This document shows, piece by piece, positions 1 through 10,944 of a stretch of 64,000 nucleotides of DNA; positions within the stretch are counted from its first letter, which is position 1, and every line of letters begins with the position of its first letter. The position numbers and the translations under genes are program-made. Origin of the DNA: Rapana venosa (lineage: Eukaryota > Mollusca > Gastropoda > Neogastropoda > Muricidae); NCBI GenBank assembly GCA_028751875.1, contig CM054155.1:8454962-8518961 (forward strand), given 5' to 3'. The notes beneath the pieces were generated by a model. That model searched no databases, was not told the origin of the DNA, and saw only the letters and a list, made by a program, of their open reading frames with translations.

Positions 1-90
1 CGACAAACTTCACAAAATCGTGTGCACACGGGGACAGGATGTGAAAAAGCACAAAAGCGCTTATTCCATTATCCTCGAAATAAAGGAGTA
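1..90 (+). repeat. SINE-A 3' tail fragment
   Basis: The segment carries the terminal block of SINE family A: a G-rich 'ggggacaggatg' followed by an A run, then 'cttattccattatcctcg' and 'aaataaagg'. The same tail ends the longer copies at 623-941 and 1189-1520. The body of the copy lies outside the window. It could equally be the tail of the LINE from which the SINE took its end. Confidence 0.75.
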
Positions 91-258
91 ACAAAACGTA
101 ATTGTAGAAGCCTACTATGTTCAAAATATTAAGGACTAGGGAGTTCTACATTTTAAAAAACCAAACGGATCTGATACTTTGCCGACAGAAGAGCTCTGAT
201 GGCCTCGAAAATTGTCCTGTCTTTTTGTCGCTGTCTCTCTCCCTATTTCTAACTGTAC

Positions 259-941
<683 letters not shown>

Positions 942-1188
942 ATTAAAAATAATAAAAATTATAAATCTCTCTCAATTCATTAAAACGAGGAAGTAAACAA
1001 AAGTATTTTCAAAATCTTACTTCATCCAAACAAAATTCGAGGTCTATGTGGAAAGCTATCAATCAGCTAAACATTAATTGTCATCACCTTCCACTATTCA
1101 GAACATTTCTCCTGACTACCTAAATACCTTTTTTACCACCATGACAGATTCATTGCTATATTTATTTATTTTATTTTATTTTATTTAT
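942..1188. other. AT-rich spacer, nothing recognised
   Basis: AT-rich sequence between two oppositely oriented SINE-A copies. It ends in a TTTTA/TTTAT-rich stretch (about 1159-1188) that may be the target site or tail remnant of the downstream minus-strand SINE. Confidence 0.6.
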
Positions 1189-1520
1189 TCTTTTATATCG
1201 AGGATAATGGAATAAGCACTCATGTGCTTTTTTACATCCAGTCCCCGTGTGTATACGGTTTTGTAAATTGTGTCATCTGTTCCCACCGGCACACAATGGC
1301 CTACTCTTACGAAAAGTGGAACAGGATTTAACGTGTGCGCAAGATGTTCTGCGTGTGTTCGCACACGGGGCCTCGGTTTATAGTCTCATCCGAAGGACTT
1401 TTGGGGAGAGTGGAGTCGGCACTGATGTTAACTCCAGGGCAAAATATCCCCTTGATCGGGAATCGAACCCGGGTCGTCAGATTGCGAGCGCAATGTTCTA
1501 ACCACTAGGCTATCCCGTCT
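1189..1520 (-). repeat. SINE family A, near full-length copy
   Basis: Read on the minus strand, this copy shows the whole architecture. The tRNA-like head has an A box 'tagcctagtgg' and, 45-50 bp further, the B box 'ggttcgattcc'. The body has 'ctggagttaacatcag', the central block 'gagactataaaccgagg', then 'aggccattgtgtgccg'. The tail is 'ggactggatgtaaaaaagc' plus 'ttattccattatcctcg'. It is the best reference copy in the window, about 330 bp. No convincing target-site duplication was found. Confidence 0.92.
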
Positions 1521-1786
1521 CTGACTCTCTGACTAGGAGGCTTGACTCGCACACTCATTATGTGCTGCAGCCCTGGGGGCTGGTTGGCCTTTGGAGAGCA
1601 TCTCCAACGCTGACTGTCCTTATGCCCACTTGGCCGAGAGAGTGGGGATGTGCTGTGGGCAAAAAGGCATCTCCACTATAATCAAATTTCTACCCAGTTT
1701 CCAAAACAGCAGCTGCCTCCTCTGCTGTTTTGGAGGTCATCGTCGGACACGACGGACAAACATACACACAATGCTTAAAACAAACT
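1521..1786. other. Unassigned sequence upstream of LINE fragment
   Basis: No domain or repeat was recognised. It contains a short direct repeat 'gactctctgac' next to the SINE head and a moderately GC-rich stretch near 1575-1670. It may be a fragment of another dispersed element. Confidence 0.5.
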
Positions 1787-3180
1787 GGTAGTTGTGGTCC
1801 AGATGGTGTGGATGGAAAAATTCTCAAAATTAAAGCTGTTTTAACTGAAGGACTCACGTTTATGACTTGTGTACTGCAAATTGCTTCTTCTGGTCACTAT
1901 TCAAACTGGCCAAAGTTATTCAGTTTTATAAGTCTGGTGACTCTCCAAGCCCATGTAACTATAGGCCAATGTCAGTATTATCAATTATATCTAAACCTCT
2001 TGAAAAACATGTGCACAAACATCTTAGCCATCATCTAGAACACTACAGTCTTTTAATTGATAACCAGTCAGGATTCAGGAAAAAATCATTCCTGCTACAC
2101 AGCTCTTACCAACATTATAGATACTCGGCATAATGATATAAATGAAAATAAATATTGTGAAACCCTCTTTGTATACTTTTCCAAAGCATTTGATATAATT
2201 GACCACAAACTGCTATACCGAAAACTATTGTTATATGGCATATCTGATAACAGTCTGAAGTTAATTAGATCATTCCTGCACAATAGACAACAATATATCT
2301 CGATCAATAACACTAAATCGTGTACACTACCCGTAAAATATGGAGTACCACAAGGGTCTATTGTAGGCCCACTTTTATTCTCTGTATATGTTAATGACCT
2401 TCCCCTCTACATCAAGGAATCGTGTTAACTTTTTTGCGACGATTCATACTAGTCACACCAGTTTTGACATAATATATACCTCATTACAAAGTAGCATTAC
2501 TTCTCTAAGCAAATGGCACAATTATAACCACATGTCACTTAACCTTCAAAAGATCAAAGCCATGGTTATTACAAGACAAAAGAGACAAAACATGACAACT
2601 AGACTTCCACCAATATGAATAAATAATGAAACTATTGAGGAAGTTGAAAACCATAAACTTCTAGGTATTGTGATTGACAACAATCTGAAATGGATGTCAC
2701 ACATAAATCAATTGTGAAAAACAGTCTCCAAACATGTATACCAACTATGCAAAATCAAACACTTTACCAACGCAATCTCTACCTTTTTTGACACAGCCAG
2801 TGCCAATATTCTAAAACCTCTCAATAGCACTTACAAACGAACACTCAAAGCAGTTCTCCTAAAATCTTCTACTTTAACCGTAGCAGACTATGCAAAACTT
2901 GAGATTCTTCCCTTAAAAGATATGTTTACCCTGAATAAAGGAATATTCATGCATAAAATTATGACGGATCAAGCTCCACAAACACTCCAATCTAAATTCC
3001 ATATGACTTCCCAATATCCTACCAAAATTCAATTACCAATACCTATAATTGACCTCTATAAATCAAGCCTCACATACTCAGGTAGCCCTACTCTGGAACA
3101 TGTTATCAACATACGTGAAAACATCAAAAAGCAAAGAAGCTTTCAAGAAAGCTATCTATACCCACCTCAAAAGTACTAAC
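1787..3180 (+). pseudogene. Non-LTR retrotransposon reverse transcriptase, jockey/CR1 group, decayed
   Basis: Frames broken by stops and shifts carry a recognisable reverse transcriptase. Near 1900-1970 there is 'YKSGDSPSPCNYRP' (RT motif 0/1). At about 2175-2200 there is 'FSKAFDIIDH' with the first catalytic aspartate. At 2336-2400 there is 'YGVPQGSIVGPLLF' and 'YVNDLP'. The expected F/YADD box just after 2420 is lost to a deletion, so the enzyme would be dead. Downstream fragments such as 'SLNLQKIKAMVITRQ' and the C-terminal 'PIIDLYKSSLTYSG' match the second, longer family member at 12591-15410 block for block. There is no endonuclease, so the copy is 5'-truncated. Clade placement between jockey, CR1 and relatives is uncertain. 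Confidence 0.85.
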
Positions 3181-4375
3181 TGATATGCTAACACAACAGT
3201 TCTCCTGCCACATGTACGCCGTTCAAGGAATGGTCACAGCATGCCACCTTGATCATATAATCAATGAATTAACTATTGTGTTATGGCTTTGAAATTTATA
3301 CAATTGGTTAATAACTAGAAAATGTATCAGTAAGATTTTTTAATGGTTGTTAAGTTGTGTAAGCTTGTGTTTATTATCGTTCTAATTTGATGCTTACGTT
3401 TTTCCTTGTCATAAATAAAGAGCCTACTACGCTATGGAAACTCATTAGACCATTTTGATATAAATTTTGACAGATTTTATATATGTTCTTTTGTATGTTA
3501 TATTTTGTTTTATTAATACCATGTCTACTATATACTATGGTAGTGATATTTTATGATGAGATGACTTGTGTAAGTGTTGTAAAAGATACCATATTATCCA
3601 GATGATCATATAATTCGAAAATGCACTCTCTGGCTCTGCCTGTCTGTCTGTCGCTCTCCCCCCCCCCCCTTCTCTCCCACTCTCTCCCCCCCTCCCCCTC
3701 CATTCTTATTGAAACACTTTAACCGCTATGATTGCTGTAATTCCGTTGTTATGATTTTTTTTACTGTTATTGTTCTAAATCATGCACTTTTTATTTTCTA
3801 TATACATGTATGTATTCTACACAATTTGGAAATTGTTAAATTTGTTTTGTCTTAATTGTTTGACATAGTTTTGTATGCGGATGTTCTTTTGCAGGCTTTA
3901 TCTTGGTTTGTTTATTATTAATAGCTGTATCTTAAGGTGAGAGAGGTTTGTGTGGGTGTTTTGTTACATACCATTTATGTAGATACAACCTGGAGATGTA
4001 CTCTCTCTCTCTCCCTTTTCGGTATTCCCTTTATATATGAAATGTATTATTTTATATAAAAGTCTGGTTTATACATTTTATAGTGCTTTATAGTCTTCCA
4101 AAATACATACACTATTGTTCTCCTTCTTCAATCAATATACCATGCCTCTTGGAAATGTATTGAGTGAGTTTTAACTGATTTGCTTAACTTCCAACTGTTG
4201 TATTGATGCTGTTGTTGGCGGGGCTGTTAAAACTGTTTTACATCAGGCTCTTTGGCATTTTGTAACTTAATTTGATATGTTTATTGATAGCATGCTTTAA
4301 AAAAAAGGTTTTAGTGAGGGTGCTTTGTCAGAATTTGATATCTGGTTTATTTTAATGTTGATGTAACCTGAAAAT

Positions 4376-4376
<1 letters not shown>
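3181..4376. other. AT-rich non-coding stretch, probable LINE 3' flank
   Basis: No coding signal. It contains a TGTC/C-run/TC tract at about 3640-3705, a short TC tract near 4000-4015 and scattered 'aataaag' signals such as the one near 3413. It probably represents 3' untranslated sequence of the preceding LINE, as the related element at 12.6-15.4 kb is followed by similar T-rich and TC-rich DNA. Confidence 0.5.
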
Positions 4377-4448
<72 letters not shown>

Positions 4449-4470
4449 CTCTCTCGTTCTCTCTCTCTCT
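4377..4470. repeat. (TC)n microsatellite
   Basis: Nearly uninterrupted TC dinucleotide tract with a few single-base breaks. Confidence 0.97.
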
Positions 4471-4827
4471 TGCTTCTTGCTGTCTCCCCTCTATTTTACT
4501 TTATCCATATTACCTAATTATAATCAGTGAATCAGTTTTCATATTAATGTTCAATTCATTTGAGAATTATATATTTATGAACGCATATCCCTTTTCTATA
4601 AAAAAAAAATCTATGTATCTCTTGACATTAATGTTCAGGTCAGTTATGGATTATGTATTGCTAAATAATCCCTCATCTTTTTTAAAATCATGTTGTCGTT
4701 GTTGTAGTAGGGTTTTCCCCTTGCTTTGTTGATAGTCCCTAATCCGGGCAAGGGCGGGATTAAAAAAAAAAGTATGTGTGTGCTTATTCTGTTACCCTTG
4801 AAAAATAAAGATTCAAAGATTCACTCA

Positions 4828-4831
<4 letters not shown>

Positions 4832-4919
<88 letters not shown>
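4832..4919. repeat. (TC)n microsatellite
   Basis: TC dinucleotide array directly after the first tail unit, with one break near 4881. Confidence 0.97.
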
Positions 4920-4923
<4 letters not shown>

Positions 4924-5034
4924 ATGTAGGCCCTATCTGTTTTGACACTAATGTTGAGGTCAGTTGGGAATTGTGTGTTTGTTGAACACACTTTAATCTC
5001 TTTTTTTTCAATCATAGGTTGAACTTTCATTGTT

Positions 5035-5212
<178 letters not shown>

Positions 5213-5313
5213 TTTCTGGTTTTGTTGATAGTCCCTAAGCAGGGCAAGGGGCGGGTGAAAAAAGTATGTAAATGCTTATCTCTAACCCTTGGAAAATAAA
5301 GATCATTCATTCA

Positions 5314-5319
<6 letters not shown>

Positions 5320-5384
<65 letters not shown>

Positions 5385-5450
5385 TCTCTTCCATAGTGTG
5401 TTGGCAACCCTCCACCTTTGTTTGTCTGTCTGTCTGTCTGTCTGTCTCTC
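5320..5450. repeat. (TC)n then (TGTC)n microsatellite
   Basis: A TC array (5320-5390), a short spacer, then TGTC repeats (about 5420-5450), all within the reiterated tail region. Confidence 0.95.
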
Positions 5451-5604
5451 TCACTCTTATCAAAATAAGGTCGTTTATGTTTGTTCGACATTATGGATTG
5501 TGCGTTATGAGTTGTGCTTATTAATGATAGTCCTTTCTCAGGGCAAGGGCCCGATGAAAAAACACCATGTTAATACTTACCTGTAACTCCCTGGGAATAA
5601 AGAT

Positions 5605-5885
5605 TATCTCTCTCCATCTCCCTCTCTGTCTATGTCTCTCTTCCTCCCTCTCTCTCTACCTCTCTCTCTCTCCCTCTCCCCCCTCTCTCTCTCTTTACCT
5701 CTCTCTATCTCTGTCTCTCTCTCCCCCTCTCTCTCTCTCCCTCTCTCTCTCCCTCTCTCTCTCTCTCTCTCCCTACCCCCTCTCTCTCTTCCCCATCTCT
5801 CTCTATCTCTCTCTCCCCCTTATTTCTCTCCCCCCCTCTCTCTCCTCTCTCTCTCTCTCTTTCTCCCTCCCCCCTCTCTCTCTCA
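5605..5885. repeat. CT-rich imperfect (TC)n tract
   Basis: Polypyrimidine tract of TC repeats broken by CCC and single T or A bases, ending just before the LINE ORF1 pseudogene. Confidence 0.95.
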
Positions 5886-7381
5886 GTGTTCAGATGACGC
5901 CATTTCCACTTAACCATCTCCCCAGCAACCCCAGCTCTCTTCTGTCCCTCCAGCTGACGCAATGAGTATAGACCATTCCTCCCCCTATCCCACCCCCCTG
6001 ACGATGACACCCCTCTCCAACGAATCCCTTTGATCCCATCTCCTTCCCTCTACTTTACCACCCCCTCCTCCCCTGACCCTAGCCTTTCTACTCCTGCCTC
6101 TGACCTCCTCCCTCTGCCTTCACAACCATGTCCAAAAAGATCACACACCTACAGACAACCTCCATCCAGTCTCTACAGCTTGAGCACAGTATCTGCTATC
6201 ACACATCTCCACTGCCAACTGTCCACAGCCATCTCCACCATCAATGCCCTCAAAGCACAAGTTGACACCTTACAGACAGAGAACAAACACTTGCACAAAC
6301 AGATAGAGAAAACAGCCAGCGCCAGCAAGGACAGCACAGTCCAAACAAAAAATTATATGAAAGCCACAGAACAGGCACTGAAGTTGACCATTGCTGACCT
6401 TACTCAGCAAAACACCCAACAACAGACAACGGTCGACAGACAAGCCAAAAGCCTGTCTGCTTTCAACGACTGGCAAAACAAAAAAGAAATCAATACATTA
6501 AAAAAAAAGCCCTACCATCAACTGATACCTCATACTCGCCATCCCACTCCAACAATCATTCAGTCACCTCCATTGCAAAGGCTCCCACCAGCAATCTAAC
6601 AACCACCTCCAAAATTTATCTAAGTGACTCTCTCTCTGACATATCCGACACCCCAATAGAACAAGAAATCATCTTCCCAATCCCCACTGATAATAGATTT
6701 TCACTCTTCGACCCCGACCAAAACCCCAACCCCAAACCACCCCTCCTCCCTCCCCTCCTTCATTACCAAAACGCAAACTGACAAGTAATTCAGTTCCCAG
6801 AAGGCCTATCAACTCCAACCCTCCCTCCCTGCTCCACCATCCCCTTTCCCAACTCCCTTAGAGGCACTATTAAAAAAGTCTGTCCCCACTGCCAGCCAGG
6901 AGTTACTGATCGGTGACTCGGTCTTAAGTGCAGTGGGAGGCAGAAGTTCCCCCCACGGCCGACAAGCTAAAAACTTGTCAGTGCCAGGCCTGACAGTCCA
7001 ACACCTCTTGAAGTGGCTGTCAACACTCCCCCCTTCAACACACGTCAAACAGATCATCTTCCATGTTGGCATCAACAGCTGCCTACAAAGTGGCCCAGTT
7101 GATTGCACGACATGGCAACGTGTAGTCAGAGGGCTACGCCAGGCTTTTCCCCACGCCACCATAAAAGCCTCTGCAATCATCCCTCCTTATGGCCGACACA
7201 ATACCACCAGTTCTGTGAGGGAGTCCAACGCCAACCTCTCCAAGGTCTGTGCTCGAGAGGGGGTGATTTACATCGATCACACCTCCTCTTTTCAGACTGA
7301 AAGTGGGGCACCCAGAAAAGCCCTCTATAAATACATGGACCGTTTCCACCCAAGTGCTGATAGCATAGCAGCCATGACATA

Positions 7382-7390
7382 CAACTTGTA
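7382..7390. repeat. Target-site duplication of SINE-C, left copy
   Basis: 'caacttgta' at 7382-7390 recurs exactly at 7702-7710, bounding the minus-strand SINE-C. Removing the insert and one copy restores the ORF1 reading across the junction for about 30 codons. Confidence 0.85.
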
Positions 7391-7701
7391 AAAAGGTAAA
7401 GGTAAAGGAGTCCCATAACCTATAAGGTCGTAGGGGAGCGAGGCGTCAGAGACCTCACTTCTCTAGGGCCAGCATATTGAGGGCGGCGCCCATCTCCTCT
7501 CCCTCGCTGCTTTACCTTCCCTGACCCTAAAGAGGGCAGGTACCCATTTACAGCTGGGTGAACTGGGGGAACTGTACTGAAGCCAAGGCGCGCAAACAGT
7601 CACCCATCCAAGTGGTAACCACGCTCGACGCTGCTTAACTTGGCGGGGGGGGGGGGGGGGGGGGGGAAGCGAGTGCTCCGACCACTGAGCTATCCCGTCC
7701 C
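7391..7701 (-). repeat. SINE-C, chimeric tRNA-like/5S rRNA-like SINE
   Basis: On the minus strand the element starts with a tRNA-like 5' half ('gggatagctcagtgg', A box, then 'gagcactcgcttcc') and a long C run. Next comes a 46-bp block at 7599-7644 that matches the internal control region of 5S rRNA: 'agttaagcagcgtcg', 'tggttaccacttggatggg', 'tgac'. By hand alignment to a remembered animal 5S consensus it is about four-fifths identical. The body continues with 'aaatgggtacctgccctc' and 'gatgggcgccgccctcaat' and ends in 'ctttacctttacctttt'. The family therefore combines a type 2 A box with a type 1 (5S) promoter segment. It is flanked by a 9-bp duplication. A second, degraded copy lies at 60285-60580. 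Confidence 0.88.
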
Positions 7702-7710
7702 CAACTTGTA
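7702..7710. repeat. Target-site duplication of SINE-C, right copy
   Basis: Exact repeat of 7382-7390. Confidence 0.85.
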
Positions 7711-7924
7711 CCAGATGTCAAATCCTCACTTCAACCACCAATGGCCAGATGCAAAGGACTCCGCCAACAAAGCCACCTCCACCAACAGTGGAAGTGCAGT
7801 CTAACATCAACAGATGGTCTCACCAAGGCAACGGCAAAGCGCTTCTCCTGACACCAGGAGCAAGTCCACCTGCCTATGACCAGACAGGCAACAAGTTCAC
7901 TCCAGGGGACTTTGAGGAGGACTT

Positions 7925-7934
7925 TCCACCCCTT
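7925..7934. repeat. Target-site duplication of RTE-like LINE, left copy
   Basis: 'tccacccctt' at 7925-7934 recurs exactly at 9541-9550 and brackets the RTE-like element, inside the sequence of the older LINE ORF1. Confidence 0.8.
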
Positions 7935-9540
7935 CACTCACTCACTCACTCATCCCTTGGTCGGGACGACCGTTGGGGTACCCGCACGGACGCTGCAAGT
8001 GGACCGCCAAATGGTTCTGTCCTGGGCTGCTTTCAGGAGGTTTGGTACAGTGAGGCCGGTCCACTCCTTGATGTTGGATATCCAGCTTTTGCGTGGTCGT
8101 TCCTGCCTCCTTGCTCCTTCCACCATTCCCTGCAGGACTGTCTTTGACAGTCTGTTATGCCTTGTTGTGTGGCCAAACCACTTCAGTTTCCTCCGTTTGA
8201 CTGTATCTAGTAATGGTTCTTGTTTGCCAGCCAGTGCCTCGATCTGCTGCCAGACGTAGTCATTGGTTTTACGGTCTCTGTAGGTGATGTTCAGGATCCG
8301 CCTGAGGCACTTCATCTCAAAGGCTTGAATTCGACGTTCTAGATCGGCAGTAAGTGTCCATGCTTCACAGCTGTACAAGGCAATGGATGTGACGAGTGCC
8401 TTGTAGAGTCTGACCTTAGTGTGGGTTCTGATGTTATGGTTTCTCCACACTTTCGCCAGCTTAGTCATGGAGGAGAGTGCCACAGCAAGTCTGATCTTCA
8501 CCTCTTGTGTGCTCGTACCTTCTTTGGTGATGACTGCTCCAAGGTACTTGAAAGTTTCTACCTCCTCTAGTGTCTCGCCACTCATCTTGATGCTGGTGGG
8601 AGTGGTTGGTGTAATACTGTTCACTAGGATCTTGCTCTTTTCCGTGCTGATCTCCATACCGTGGGCATTGGCTGATGTTTCCAGTCTGGTGGTGATATCC
8701 TGGAGTTCTTCTTCACTGCGGCCCATGAGATCAATATCGTCTGCGAATCGAAGATTGCAGACTGGCCTTCCTCCTATTGTGATTGTGGTCTTGAAGTCAA
8801 GGAGGGCCTCCTGTATGATGTTCTCCAGGAACACGTTGAAAAGAACGGGGGATAGCGGGCAGCCTTGTCGAACTCCAACTGAAGTCCGGAAGAACTCCCC
8901 GATTTCTCCACCCATGAGGACTGCACTGTGGGAGCTGTCATACAGCGCCTGGATGACTTGAATCAGGTCCTCATCGAAGTTATAGTCTCTCATGACTTGC
9001 CACAGAGCTTCTTGCCACACTCGGTCGAAGGCCTTCTTGAAGTCAATGAAGTTGTTGTAGAGCTGTAGTTGATGTTGGAGATGCTTCTCTATGAGTATTC
9101 TGATGTTGAAGATCTGCTCGACAGTGCTTCGACCTGGTCTGAATCCTGCCTGTTCTTCTAATAGGATTTCTTCTGCTTGTGGTTTCAGTCTGTTCAAGGC
9201 AATGCGTAGCATAACTTTGCTTGGATGGCTTATCAGACTGATTGTTCTGTAATTTTGGCACTTCTTCAGGTCTCCCTTCTTTGGAAGTGGAACTATGATG
9301 GATTGGGTCCACTGTTCAGGCCATTCTTTGCTGGTCCAGATGCGTTGGCAGATGACTGTTAGTGCCTTGATCATCTCTGGGCCTCCGTTCTTGATGAGCT
9401 CAGCCGGGATGTTGTCAATCCCTGGTGACTTGCCTCCTTTCAAGGATCTTACTGCTTCTTCTACCTCTTCCTCCAGCACCTGTGTGCTTTCGGGATCTGA
9501 TGGTCTGGGATCTTGCTCGTGAAGTTTGTTCGGATCAGCC
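7935..9540 (-). mobile_element. RTE-like non-LTR retrotransposon, 5'-truncated
   Basis: The element lies on the minus strand. Its 3' end is at the left: the stop codon of the RT frame (7950-7952) is followed at once by a short (TGAG)n tail at 7935-7949. A very short 3' UTR ending in a microsatellite is typical of RTE elements. Its 5' end at about 9540 cuts into the N-terminal part of the RT, so the endonuclease is absent. A 10-bp duplication flanks it. The uninterrupted frame indicates that it is younger than the LINE ORF1 it sits in. Confidence 0.88.
7950..9540 (-). CDS. Reverse transcriptase of RTE-like LINE, partial (N-terminally truncated)
   Basis: About 530 codons without a stop. Seen in order, with residues counted from the first methionine at 9545, which lies in flanking DNA: 'GGKSPGIDNIPAELIK' at 37-52, 'FRPGRSTVEQIF' at 135-146, 'DFKKAFDRVW' at 168-177 with the first catalytic Asp, 'VGVRQGCPLSPVLFN' at 223-237, 'LRFADDIDLMG' at 265-275 with the Asp pair, 'FKYLGA' at 332-337, and the C-terminal 'KRRKLKWFGH' near 450-459. 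These are the RT motifs of RTE/BovB-type LINEs, which copy their RNA onto a nicked target site. All catalytic aspartates are present, but without the endonuclease and the promoter the copy could not move by itself. Expression is not implied. The true start codon is lost with the 5' end. Confidence 0.9.
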
Positions 9541-9550
9541 TCCACCCCTT
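9541..9550. repeat. Target-site duplication of RTE-like LINE, right copy
   Basis: Exact repeat of 7925-7934. ORF1-like sequence resumes immediately to its right. Confidence 0.8.
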
Positions 9551-9770
9551 ACTGAAGCCAAAACCAAAACTGCCTGGGGCCTCCCCTGCACCACTCATTC
9601 ACAGGACACCCCAAAAGCTGCTGGAGGTCCTGCTGAATACCATCCAACAAGCCCTTCACTGACCTAACACCCCCCATTCATCTATAGAGAAAGCGGGAGG
9701 CCAGAGAATGAGAAGACTGTTCCTAGCTCACTGGTAGAATAACACTAACCCAAACCAGGTGTTTGGTGTT

Positions 9771-9772
<2 letters not shown>

Positions 9773-9862
<90 letters not shown>

Positions 9863-9879
9863 ACGCGCGCGTGTGTGTG

Positions 9880-9966
<87 letters not shown>

Positions 9967-10040
9967 GTGTGTGTATGCGTGTGTGTGAGTGTGTATGTGT
10001 GAGTGTGTATGTGTGGGGGTGAGTGTGTGAGTGGGGGTGA
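9773..10040. repeat. Two (TG)n arrays separated by a GC-rich interruption
   Basis: TG runs at 9773-9858 and 9883-9964 with 'acgaacgcgcgcg' between them, then a decaying TG-rich end. Confidence 0.98.
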
Positions 10041-10944
10041 GGGATTTTTAAGTGTTATTTTAATCCTTGGTTTTTGTTGTTAATTTTTTGGTGTGGTTTT
10101 TTTTTACCTACCCCCCACCTCCAATTACAAGTGGCTGTGAACGTGTGGAAAACCTGGTATTCCTTCTGCTTGATCTAACTCCCTAGTGTCTTTATATTCT
10201 CTTAGCCATTGGTTTCTGTGTACTGCAGTGTCACCAGGTCAACTTGGAAACAAAAACTTTCTTTTCTTTTCTTTTCTTCCTCTTCACTATATTGTTCTGG
10301 TTCTATGATTCTGTTTACTTATTTCGAGATTAACTGAACTGGTACTGTGAAAAGTGTGCATCCTCATGAACAGTGCAGACTGTATAGCGGAGAGAAACTA
10401 CCCATGGTGTTTTGGAGGGTTTTTTTTTGGGGGGGGGCATATGATTTAGTTTTTGACCAGTGCTACAGATCTCATCTTTATTATGATGAATGTGCATACA
10501 GTGAAGTGTGCAACACTGTGTAGGGATTTCCGGACTATTTGCTGAGTGGCATTATTCAGTGACTGCTGAGTGGCATTATTCAATGACGGGATAAACTGTT
10601 TTTCAGGGGGGAATAAACTGTGTAGGGAATGCCCCCTCCCCCTACTATTTGCTGAGTGGCCTTTTTCAGTGACAGGATAAACTGCTGACCATCTCATCGG
10701 ACACGCCTCAGTGCTGTCAGGTGACTTCAACCAGAGCGTCACTTGTGATTCTGTGTGACCAAAATCTTCAAGTGGCCTTAAGAAAGTCTTCACTAAGTAG
10801 CACTAAGGGTGATGCAGCTATAATTGAACCAGGGCACCTTTATGTTGACACTTGTAAGGTTACTAACAAAGTTATCTGAGTTTTGTTTCCTGTTGTGATT
10901 CTATAACAGTGAAAATTTCAGATTTCAGTATTGTCAGTTTGAGT
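10041..10944. other. Unassigned spacer with a triplicated 30-40 bp motif
   Basis: No gene or known element was recognised. The motif 'gctgagtggcattattca' followed by 'tgac' occurs at about 10540 and 10565, and a variant with 'cctttttca' occurs near 10650. The last two are followed by 'ggataaactg'. The copies make a small imperfect direct-repeat cluster at about 10533-10690. T and G runs occur near 10420-10440. Confidence 0.55.

Larger units (their letters stand above)
5962..9670 (+). pseudogene. Non-LTR retrotransposon ORF1 (coiled coil plus SGNH-hydrolase-like domain), split by two insertions
   Basis: Pieces of one ORF1-type protein lie in order. 5962-6030 is a start fragment with a frameshift. 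6030-6599 is a Pro/Ser-rich N-terminus and a coiled coil ('LSTAISTINALKAQVDTLQ', then many Gln/Lys/Thr). About 6800-7391 is an SGNH-like domain. 7711-7934 and 9541-9670 are the C-terminal parts. In the SGNH part, 'LLIGDSVL' at about 6903-6926 is the nucleophile block, 'FHVGINS' is the degenerate GxND block and 'DRFHPS' near 7337-7354 is the Asp-x-x-His block. Esterase domains of this kind are known in ORF1 proteins of CR1/L2-group LINEs, where ORF1 binds RNA. SINE-C splits it at 7391-7701 and the RTE element at 7935-9540. A frameshift also lies near 7745. It may or may not belong with the RT at 10.9 kb. Confidence 0.8.

Noticed and set aside
1440..1520. Genuine tRNA gene (A and B boxes, GGTTCGATTCC)
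   Set aside because: The acceptor stem does not close, the sequence continues into the SINE body and the same head occurs in several SINE-A copies.
7599..7644. Genuine 5S rRNA gene
   Set aside because: Only the control-region part is present, joined to a tRNA-like head and an unrelated body, with target duplication and a second copy. It is a SINE.
8419..8961. 180-codon plus-strand frame inside the RTE-like element
   Set aside because: Antisense shadow of the reverse-transcriptase frame on the minus strand, with no domain of its own.
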